Of a stretch of DNA of 13,118 nt, positions 7,332 to 13,118 are shown piece by piece. Location of the stretch: NCBI GenBank assembly GCA_964580655.1, contig CAZOMR010000073.1, forward strand, positions 1 to 13,118, written 5' to 3'. A program made the position numbers and the translations under genes. The first letter of the stretch is position 1, and every line of letters begins with the position of its first letter. The stretch is from CAZOMR01 sp964580655 (GTDB lineage Bacteria; RBG-13-61-14; CAZOMR01). The notes beneath the pieces are model-generated. The model ran no database searches. It was not told the origin of the DNA and saw only the letters and a program-made list of their open reading frames with translations.

Positions 7332-7337
7332 CTCTTA

Positions 7338-7343
7338 CTCCTT
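7338..7343 (-). promoter_or_regulatory. Ribosome binding site of the propeller gene
   Basis: On the minus strand AAGGAG (7343-7338) lies 6 bases before the first of two consecutive ATG codons (7331). The spacing supports the first ATG as the start. It sits inside the 41-base gap after the giant gene, which fits re-initiation on a shared transcript. Confidence 0.7.
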
Positions 7344-7372
7344 CTTCTGCCGAAATAGCGGCTCATCTTCGA

Positions 7373-10300
7373 TCAGGGCGTAAAATTGGCTGATTTTACC
7401 TGATCGTTGCGGATGACCACATCATCAATCCACCAGCCCATGAAGGCGTTCCCTGCGGCATCCGAGCTCTCCAGTGTGAACCGAATACGGATATCCTGGC
7501 CCTGAAATGCGGAAAGATCGAGTATAGAGAATACCGTTCCTCCACTGGTGCCGCTCTGGTCAGACCTCAGCGGGCTGAAGATAACCTCATCCGTCGTGGC
7601 CTCCACCCGCACCACATCTTCCACAGGCTCGGTCGAATAATTCTCCCGGAATGCCAACACGGGATGAGGCACGCTTAAATCAACCCAGGGGGTAAGCAGA
7701 CCATTGGCAATCCGAAGCCAGGTGTTGTAATCATTGCTGAACTCAATTCCGCACCACCAGCTTTGCGTGGGCGAGTTCCAATAACTATTGGTAATATGCC
7801 ACAGATCATCAATGGTCCCGAGTTGAAGGTCCGTGCTCCAGCCTGAAGCTCCTGATTCAATGTCGTCGGAGAAAAGCGGAGTGGAAGGATAGATCAAGCC
7901 GTTGTTCTCGGAATCCACCGCATCAAATGTTACACTCTCCGCCATCGTATTGGTAACCTGGATAGAGAAAATCCCTCCGCTAACCCTGGCCTCCACCTGT
8001 GTCGGACTCCAGGAAAGGATGGTGCCCACCTGGGCCGAGGGTGCAAAATGCGCACTGCCAGAGGAATGAATGACTGTGAATCGAGTCAAGTCATCATTGT
8101 CCACGGTATTGCCGGAGGCATCATGAACAACATAGGTGACAAGCATCGGCTGTCCCAGCGTGACATCAGCAGGCTGAATTACTTCCACCAGTTCCCGGCC
8201 TCCGATCAGGGGATTAAGAGGATCTACATCAAGACCGTCGTCCATCCGATCGTTGTCGGTATCCGGATTAAGCGGATCGCTCTCCCCGGGATCAACAACT
8301 CCGTCATGATCCAGGTCCTCCCCTACACCCAGGGTGTCTCCGTCCCATAGGCCATCGCCATCCGTATCCGGGTTAAACGGATCAGTGCCCGTGGTCTCTT
8401 CCACGCTGTTCAGTATCTTGTCGCCATCCTCATCGCCCAAAGGATCAAGGTTGAACCGAGCATTGACACCTGCCCGGTAGCTCAAGGTAAGGCTCACTGT
8501 GTTGGTAGCGCACTGGGTATAGTTAACATCAGCGGTCAAGTCCGTAACAAGGGTCACAACCCTGTCAGCATTAAAGCTGTTGAATTCGTCCATGGCCATG
8601 ATTAACGCCTGGCTCTGGGGTGTGGCAGGACACTCCTGACCCCCTGTATAGAAAAGGTATCCGAGATCGCTCTCCCCGATGGCCTCGCCATACACGGTGA
8701 GGTACTCCACAAGCTCTCCAAAGTCGCCCCGGACAGATGCGGTCAATGTTACATCCTCGAAGATGGCATCGGGTAGTCCGTTAAAGGTAAAGGTGTTGGG
8801 ATCGGCCAGGTCTTGCGTGCCCGAGAAAAACTGGCCTATATCAAGATATGATTTAACGAGGTCAAGACCCAGACCCTCAGAGTCAACCGGATATATGTAG
8901 ATGTCCTCACTTACGGGATCAGTGAGGTCTATAGTAACCACTCCTCCCTGGGCCTGCACCTGCGCCTCGCTCGTCCCGCCTCCGGAAAGAATGGTGCCCG
9001 CACTCGCCGTATTGGCAAACACAGCGGAACCGCTGACCCGGATGGTAAATATGGTTATGCTATCCTCTGTAAGCAGGCTATCCGAGGCATCGAGCACCTC
9101 GTAGGTCACGGTCATGGTCTCGCCCTGAAGCACATCGCTCGGATCAACAACCTGTAACTGCGCTGGATCCCCCATATTCGGATCCAGAGGGTCCGTATCA
9201 TCGCCGTCCGGCATACCACCGCCGTCCGTGTCCGGGTTCTCCGGATCGGTTCCGGCAATAAGCTCATCAGCATCACTGAGCCCGTCTCCGTCATCGTCCA
9301 GGTCCGGGCAAAGGCCGTCGCCGTCTATATCCACGGCATCGCCAAAGTCGTCCGGACAGAAATCGCAGGCATTCCCGGCGCTGTCGCCATCATCATTCTC
9401 CTGGAGATGGTTTGGAACCGAGGGGCAATTATCCACGCTGTCGTCCTTTCCGTCTCCGTCAGAGTCCGAGCTTACCGCAGGATCATTCGGAGCATCATCC
9501 TCGCTGTCAATGATGGTATCCCCGTCCGAGTCCGGATTATTGGGATCGGTAATAAATCCGTCAATCCCGGATATTATTTCCTCGCCGTCAAAGAGAAAAT
9601 CGCCATCTGAATCCGGGGTAAGGGGATCGGTGAAAATGCCGCCGCCCCCGTTGACCTCGTCCCCATCGCTCCGGCCATCGCCGTCAGTGTCCGGATTGAT
9701 GGGATCAGTTCCAGCCGCAAGCTCGGCCGCATTGTTCACGCCATCGCCATCATCATCCTGAGCCGGATCCGCCATAAACGCGGCCTCTTGTTCCCCGGCG
9801 GCGACTATTGAGAAGTCGTCCATAAACCATCCTGCATAGTTGTTGTTCACCTCGTCTCCGGTATCGAAGAAGAAACGCACAATCAGGCCCGACCAATTGC
9901 CGGCAAACGCGGTCATGTCATAGACCCTGTTCACGAACCCGCCGGAATTTCCAGGCAGAAAATAGGGGTTGCGTACCGGGAAATAATTGACGCCATCCGT
10001 AGAGACTTCCACCTGGCACAGATCATAGCCCTCTTCCACGGAAAACCACTCGCTGAAGCGAATTTCAGCGCTTGGACCGCTTATGAATATCCAGGGAGAT
10101 ACCAGCGCATTGGATATCCGCCAGCCTGTGGAGTAACTGTTCTGGGCATCTATACCCAGGCGCCAGCTATGGGTTGGACTATCCGCATTCTCCTCGGTCT
10201 GGTGCCAGAGATCGTCAATGGTTCCATTGAGCAACTGCGTGGCCCAGCCGTTGACACCGAATTCCATATTATCAAAGAAGAACACGTCTCCGGGGAAGAA

Positions 10301-13118
10301 GAAGCCGATGCCATGCGAGTCAAAGGCACTGAAGCGCACAGTCTCCGGAGTGCTATCATCAGTTACGAGCAGTGTGACCCTGCCGCCTGCTACGCGGACT
10401 GCGGCCTGGTTTGTGCCAGCGCCGCTTATCAGGCTACCCTCGATCACATCTCCGGTAAACACAGCCGATCCGGTAACGGTTGCGGTAAACCTGGAGATGT
10501 CATCGTAACCACAGCGGTTGCCCATCCAGTCCCGGGTCTCGTAGGTGATCCGCAGGGTGTCGCCCATGTAGACATCCACCGGGTCCAGGGCCACTACCTG
10601 GGAAGGCCCTCCCACCATCCAGTCATTAGGATCCGGATCAACATCATCATTGATCCAGTCAAAGTCCGAGTCCACATTGAGCGGGTCCGTCAAGAAGCCG
10701 TCAGCGCCAAGAGTTACCTCCTCGCCGTCGTCAAGATTGTCCCCGTCCGTGTCCGGGTTCAGAGGGTCTGTTCCCCAACCAATCTCTTCGCCGTTGTTCA
10801 GGCCATCCCCGTCTGAATCATCCATGGCATCCGTGGGATCCAGCGGGTCCAGGCCGTTTGCAACCTCATCCCAGTCGCTGAGACCATCATCGTCCGTGTC
10901 GGTAAGCCAGGGGTTCGTGCCGTAAGTAAAAATCTCCTCGCCGTTGGTAAGCCCGTCGCTGTCCTGGTCCCATGTCTGATCGTAGAACCATACCCAGCGC
11001 TTGAGCGGATAGTCCAGGCGCAGATAGACATCGTTGTCCACGCACATGGGGTCAACATCATCGCTGGGGAATACCATGAAGCGAATTCCCTGGCTTTCCC
11101 GCCAGCTATTTATAGTATCCGCGGAAGCGAAAAAGGAGTCAGCCCACCAGTTTATATCGCAATCAGAGGTCCAGAACTCCAGTGCTCCTCCCATATATGT
11201 CAAGGTGAATGGCTGGAAGACTTCAAAGTATTCCCAGGGCGCGCCAATGTTGCCGCGGGCATACAAGGTCAAGGTTCCAGGCCCTGCGGCAAGGTCTGTA
11301 TCAGGGAACACGAAATCATTGTGGAAGTAGAATCGTATGTTCTGCACAGGCAGGCTCCGGTCATAGCTATCGCCTACTACCACCAGCCCCGTGCCCTCGG
11401 AATCTATAATAGTGAGGTGGACCTGCTCGCCCACTGTGTCCGTGAGCCCGATCTGCACCTGCCCGGCATCCACCTTGACCAGAACCGAGTTGGTGCCGCC
11501 GCCGGAGATGACCTGGCCTGTTGCCGCAGTGCTGTTAAACACTGCTGAACCGGACACCTCAAGGGTAAAGCTTGTGGTGGTATCGCTGGTCATAAGAGTC
11601 CCGGCTGCATCGTGGACCTCGGCGGTAACCCACAGTGTCTCGCCCTGGATTACATCAGCAGGTGCCAGGATGGTAATCAGGTAGGGCTCGCCCACGAAGG
11701 GATCAAGCGGATCATCATCCACGCCATCGAGTGCGCCTCCATTATCGGTATCTGTATCAAACGGGTCCGAGCCGATGCTCGCTTCATCTCCATCAGAAAG
11801 GCCGTCCGAGTCGCAGTCCGGGTCATTGGGATCAGTGCCATACCAGAAAATCTCCTGATAGCCGTCGAGCAGGCCGTCGCCATCGCTGTCCGGGTTATTG
11901 GGGTCAGTGCCGGTATCTGAGATGTCCACATATACGCCGGTGTTTGTCTCAACGCTGTCAGGAAGGCCGTCAAGGTCTGAATCCTCGTTGGCTATGCCCG
12001 AACACTGACTCAGCAAGGCCAGACCGCTTGACACGGCTCCGGCCTGGTTGCAGGCATACTCCAGGCCAATCATTCCATTGGCTGACTCCACCCCTATCGT
12101 TGCGCCTGCGCCATCGGCAAATGGCCCTGTCATCTCCTTGTACTCGAAACGGATGCTGTTCAAGGTCTCGGTAAGGATCACCTCGAAGGTGTAGTGCGAA
12201 TCAATGCCATTGATGTTGGGCATATCCTGCCACTGGACCACGAACTGACGGTAGGGCGCACTACCGCGTGTCTCATATAAGATGCGGCCCTGGAGGTAAC
12301 AGTCTATGCAAAGATCATCCCAGAAGGGCGCTATAAAGCCATTCGGATATTCCGGGTCGGGTATTGACACATTCCAAGAACCCTCTGCATCATCCACGAA
12401 GCTAATGTATCCGTTAATGCCCACCTCAATCTGGTTATAGGTCTCTCCGAAGAACTCGAAATCGAACTCTATATCCACCAGAGTGCTCTCGTCGTCCTCA
12501 TAAAGACCAGTGTCTGTGCCGGAATCGGATACATCAATAAACCCGGGGCTGACAACGGTGAAGGAATTGAGCACACATGTCGTGATCGCTCCGAAATCAT
12601 CATCAGGACAGGCCGGTGAGAGCGGGTCGCGTCCATTCCAGACCTCGGACCCGTCGTTCTCCCCGCATCCGTCTGTATCCGGGTTTGTGGGATCAGTGCC
12701 ATATGTAAGAACCTCGTCCCAGCCGTCCAGAAGGCCGTCGCCGTCGCTGTCAGGGTTGAGCGGATCAGTTCCGGCCGCTATTTCCGCATTGTTGTCCAGA
12801 CCGTCTCCGTCAGTATCCTCGCTCGGATCAAGGAATTCCGGCCAGGCTTCCCACCACATAGAGATCAGATGCGGGTTGGCCTCGCTGTTCTCGATCCATA
12901 TATGAACCGTTTCGGCCACAGGATCGGTAATGCCTACAGTCACATATCCTCCCTCCACCTGGACCAGCACAGAGTCCGTGCCTCCACCGGAAATCACCTG
13001 GCCCACTGATGCCACAGCGTTGAATAGCGGGTCTCCACCACTTTCACCATCTCCCTCAACATGGATGGTAAAGCGAGTGTAATCATCCATGTAGAGCACG
13101 TTATACCACCAGTCCGCC
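7373..13118 (-). CDS. Giant modular extracellular protein with Ig-like repeats, TSP3 calcium-binding runs and MAM-like domains (N-terminus beyond window)
   Basis: At least 1,914 residues are encoded, and the frame is still open at the right edge (ADWWYN before the GTG at 13099), so start and signal peptide are unseen. Numbering residue 1 at 13099, the order is Ig-like 1 (1-90), TSP3 run (93-166), nidogen-like beta-sandwich (170-366), TSP3 (371-467), Ig-like 2 (471-575), domain Y1 (585-705), TSP3 (711-828), Ig-like 3 (832-935), MAM-like 1 (940-1100), TSP3 (1112-1308), Ig-like 4 (1312-1415), Y2 (1418-1550), TSP3 (1554-1632), Ig-like 5 (1636-1735), MAM-like 2 (1741-1895). The runs of DxDGDG loops predict heavy calcium binding and a rigid rod. 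No protease triad, LPXTG, PEP-CTERM or other C-terminal anchor is visible; it ends DQVKSANFTP. An adhesin, matrix or surface-coat role is inferred. It leads a three-gene unit with the propeller protein and the permease. Confidence 0.9.
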   Translation of the reverse strand, partial: ADWWYNVLYMDDYTRFTIHVEGDGESGGDPLFNAVASVGQVISGGGTDSVLVQVEGGYVTVGITDPVAETVHIWIENSEANPHLISMWWEAWPEFLDPSEDTDGDGLDNNAEIAAGTDPLNPDSDGDGLLDGWDEVLTYGTDPTNPDTDGCGENDGSEVWNGRDPLSPACPDDDFGAITTCVLNSFTVVSPGFIDVSDSGTDTGLYEDDESTLVDIEFDFEFFGETYNQIEVGINGYISFVDDAEGSWNVSIPDPEYPNGFIAPFWDDLCIDCYLQGRILYETRGSAPYRQFVVQWQDMPNINGIDSHYTFEVILTETLNSIRFEYKEMTGPFADGAGATIGVESANGMIGLEYACNQAGAVSSGLALLSQCSGIANEDSDLDGLPDSVETNTGVYVDISDTGTDPNNPDSDGDGLLDGYQEIFWYGTDPNDPDCDSDGLSDGDEASIGSDPFDTDTDNGGALDGVDDDPLDPFVGEPYLITILAPADVIQGETLWVTAEVHDAAGTLMTSDTTTSFTLEVSGSAVFNSTAATGQVISGGGTNSVLVKVDAGQVQIGLTDTVGEQVHLTIIDSEGTGLVVVGDSYDRSLPVQNIRFYFHNDFVFPDTDLAAGPGTLTLYARGNIGAPWEYFEVFQPFTLTYMGGALEFWTSDCDINWWADSFFASADTINSWRESQGIRFMVFPSDDVDPMCVDNDVYLRLDYPLKRWVWFYDQTWDQDSDGLTNGEEIFTYGTNPWLTDTDDDGLSDWDEVANGLDPLDPTDAMDDSDGDGLNNGEEIGWGTDPLNPDTDGDNLDDGEEVTLGADGFLTDPLNVDSDFDWINDDVDPDPNDWMVGGPSQVVALDPVDVYMGDTLRITYETRDWMGNRCGYDDISRFTATVTGSAVFTGDVIEGSLISGAGTNQAAVRVAGGRVTLLVTDDSTPETVRFSAFDSHGIGFFFPGDVFFFDNMEFGVNGWATQLLNGTIDDLWHQTEENADSPTHSWRLGIDAQNSYSTGWRISNALVSPWIFISGPSAEIRFSEWFSVEEGYDLCQVEVSTDGVNYFPVRNPYFLPGNSGGFVNRVYDMTAFAGNWSGLIVRFFFDTGDEVNNNYAGWFMDDFSIVAAGEQEAAFMADPAQDDDGDGVNNAAELAAGTDPINPDTDGDGRSDGDEVNGGGGIFTDPLTPDSDGDFLFDGEEIISGIDGFITDPNNPDSDGDTIIDSEDDAPNDPAVSSDSDGDGKDDSVDNCPSVPNHLQENDDGDSAGNACDFCPDDFGDAVDIDGDGLCPDLDDDGDGLSDADELIAGTDPENPDTDGGGMPDGDDTDPLDPNMGDPAQLQVVDPSDVLQGETMTVTYEVLDASDSLLTEDSITIFTIRVSGSAVFANTASAGTILSGGGTSEAQVQAQGGVVTIDLTDPVSEDIYIYPVDSEGLGLDLVKSYLDIGQFFSGTQDLADPNTFTFNGLPDAIFEDVTLTASVRGDFGELVEYLTVYGEAIGESDLGYLFYTGGQECPATPQSQALIMAMDEFNSFNADRVVTLVTDLTADVNYTQCATNTVSLTLSYRAGVNARFNLDPLGDEDGDKILNSVEETTGTDPFNPDTDGDGLWDGDTLGVGEDLDHDGVVDPGESDPLNPDTDNDRMDDGLDVDPLNPLIGGRELVEVIQPADVTLGQPMLVTYVVHDASGNTVDNDDLTRFTVIHSSGSAHFAPSAQVGTILSWSPTQVEARVSGGIFSIQVTNTMAESVTFDAVDSENNGLIYPSTPLFSDDIESGASGWSTDLQLGTIDDLWHITNSYWNSPTQSWWCGIEFSNDYNTWLRIANGLLTPWVDLSVPHPVLAFRENYSTEPVEDVVRVEATTDEVIFSPLRSDQSGTSGGTVFSILDLSAFQGQDIRIRFTLESSDAAGNAFMGWWIDDVVIRNDQVKSANFTP
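7415..7879 (-). repeat. MAM-like domain copy 2, C-terminal domain (encoded)
   Basis: Residues 1741-1895: DDIESGASGWSTD, GTIDDLWHIT, LRIANGLLTPWVDL, VRVEATTDEV and MGWWIDDVVI. It shares the GTIDDLWH octamer with copy 1. Only 13 residues follow it before the stop. Confidence 0.65.
7895..8194 (-). repeat. Ig-like repeat copy 5, most diverged (encoded)
   Basis: Residues 1636-1735: QPADVTLGQPMLVTYVVHDA, GSAHF at 1681-1685, SWSPT at 1696-1700 where other copies have SGGGT, and DSEN at 1729-1732. Confidence 0.8.
8204..8440 (-). repeat. TSP3 calcium-binding run 5 (encoded)
   Basis: Residues 1554-1632 carry DEDGDKILNSVEE, DTDGDGLWDGD, DLDHDGVVDPGE and DTDNDRMDDGLD. The third and fourth loops are irregular. 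Confidence 0.8.
8450..8848 (-). repeat. Domain Y copy 2, unrecognised (encoded)
   Basis: Residues 1418-1550: VTLTASVRGDFGELVEYLTV aligns with copy 1. Cys 1490 and Cys 1530 (40 apart) match its two cysteines, and NTVSLTLSYRAG matches its last strand. Confidence 0.6.
8855..9166 (-). repeat. Ig-like repeat copy 4 (encoded)
   Basis: Residues 1312-1415: DPSDVLQGETMTVTYEVLDA, GSAVF at 1357-1361, SGGGT at 1372-1376 and DSEG at 1406-1409. By eye this and copy 2 are the closest pair. Confidence 0.8.
9176..9766 (-). repeat. TSP3 calcium-binding run 4, longest, with true Cys-type TSP3 units (encoded)
   Basis: Residues 1112-1308 are the longest run, with about nine loops. Inside it, DNCPSVPN (1223-1230), GNACDFCPDD (1242-1251) and DGLCPDLDDD (1261-1270) follow the cysteine pattern of animal thrombospondin type 3 repeats. 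The other runs are of the cysteine-poor bacterial kind. Confidence 0.85.
9800..10282 (-). repeat. MAM-like domain copy 1 (encoded)
   Basis: Residues 940-1100: DNMEFGVNGWATQ, GTIDDLWHQT, SYSTGWRISNALVSPWI, VEVSTDGVNYFPV and AGWFMDDFSIV. This is the jelly-roll pattern seen in the C-terminal part of immune inhibitor A-like proteins and MAM domains. No metalloprotease HExxH is present. Confidence 0.65.
10295..10606 (-). repeat. Ig-like repeat copy 3 (encoded)
   Basis: Residues 832-935: DPVDVYMGDTLRITYETRD, GSAVF at 877-881, SGAGT at 892-896 (one substitution) and DSHG at 927-930. It has lost some consensus positions, with Trp-Met in the DWMG turn. Confidence 0.8.
10616..10969 (-). repeat. TSP3 calcium-binding run 3 (encoded)
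   Basis: Residues 711-828 contain five or six loops, including DQDSDGLTNGEE, DTDDDGLSDWDE, DSDGDGLNNGEE and DTDGDNLDDGEE. The final DSDFDWINDDVDPDPND is a shortened terminal unit before Ig-like copy 3. Confidence 0.8.
10985..11347 (-). repeat. Domain Y copy 1, unrecognised (encoded)
   Basis: Residues 585-705. The core is GTLTLYARGNIGAPWEYFEV, then Cys 647 and Cys 686 spaced 39 apart, ending NDVYLRLDYPL. It pairs with residues 1418-1550 and I do not recognise a named family. Confidence 0.6.
11375..11689 (-). repeat. Ig-like repeat copy 2 (encoded)
   Basis: Residues 471-575 are a full copy: APADVIQGETLWVTAEVHDA, GSAVF at 517-521, SGGGT at 532-536, and the closing DSEGTGL (566-572). Confidence 0.8.
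11699..11989 (-). repeat. TSP3 calcium-binding run 2 (encoded)
   Basis: Residues 371-467 hold four acidic loops: DSDLDG, DSDGDG, DCDSDG and a degenerate DTDNGGALDG. They lead straight into Ig-like copy 2. Confidence 0.8.
12002..12592 (-). other. Nidogen-like beta-sandwich domain (encoded)
   Basis: Residues 170-366 contain EFFGETYNQIEVGINGYISF, then PNGFIAPFWDDL, GRILYETRGSAPYRQFVVQW and TFEVILTETLNSIRFEY. The order FFG, NGYISF, IAPFWDDL, GRI resembles extracellular NIDO domains. The likeness is by eye only. It occurs once, unlike the paired domains further on. Confidence 0.5.
12602..12823 (-). repeat. TSP3 calcium-binding run 1 (encoded)
   Basis: Residues 93-166 carry three DxDGDG/DTDG loops separated by GTDPLNPDSDGDG-type spacers. 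Cys 145 and Cys 164 (DGCGENDG, PACPDDD) could form a disulfide. Confidence 0.8.
12830..13118 (-). repeat. Ig-like repeat copy 1 (partial, encoded)
   Basis: First visible copy, cut by the window edge. It keeps SGGGT at residues 37-41 and GITDPVAETVHIWI, but the usual GSAVF strand is replaced by a longer GESGGDPLFN segment, and the end motif is NSEA (71-74). Confidence 0.7.

Noticed and set aside
9228..9761. Ser/Pro-rich open frame on the plus strand
   Set aside because: It is an antisense shadow of the Asp/Gly-rich TSP3 run; its SPSPSS composition comes straight from the reverse complement of those codons.
7373..13118. Recurrent short similar DNA strings (GGATCNGT, CCGTCTCCGTC-like) suggesting a CRISPR or tandem repeat array
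   Set aside because: They are codons of the DxDGDG and GTDPxNPD calcium-binding loops, irregularly spaced and diverged, with no constant repeat-spacer pattern.

Overview
The window reads as bacterial DNA, most likely from an uncultured environmental Gram-negative-type lineage. It carries a parvulin-type lipoprotein, a TPR lipoprotein, a TolB-like secreted propeller and a giant multidomain surface protein with thrombospondin type 3 (calcium-binding) repeats. No rRNA or tRNA is visible, so I cannot place the organism. TGA is the stop of several genes and TGG encodes Trp, so the code is standard. The window is two different landscapes joined near 1.9 kb.

Left part (1-1921) is mobile-element debris. 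A small GIY-YIG nuclease gene on the minus strand is split by one in-frame TGA. Eight bases upstream of its ATG ends a truncated phage terminase large subunit, which keeps the ATPase half and lacks the nuclease half. This is overlapped by the tail of a second phage gene. That gene is cut at about 1620 by a 5'-truncated transposase of apparent ISKra4 type on the plus strand. The phage segment (about 486-1620) is strikingly G+C-rich next to both flanks. The block is a relic of mobile elements, or conceivably a chimeric assembly join.

Middle part (1922-4457, plus strand) holds two exported proteins. The first is a SurA/PpiC-like peptidyl-prolyl isomerase lipoprotein that starts at a TTG with a strong ribosome binding site. 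The second is a TPR lipoprotein. They are probably envelope assembly or secretion factors.

Right part (4449-13118, minus strand) is a compact run of three genes read right to left with gaps of 41 and 24 bases. In reading order they are a very large secreted modular protein whose N-terminus lies beyond the window, a secreted PD40/TolB-like beta-propeller protein, and an ArsP/DUF318-family membrane permease. The permease ends tail to tail with the TPR gene, overlapping it by 9 bases. The giant protein is the most interesting object. Five copies of an Ig-like repeat alternate with five calcium-binding TSP3 runs and with two paired domain types, and the last ~1,440 residues look like an ancient duplication of an Ig-Y-TSP3-Ig-MAM-TSP3 super-unit. 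I found no CRISPR array, RNA gene or clear anti-phage system.
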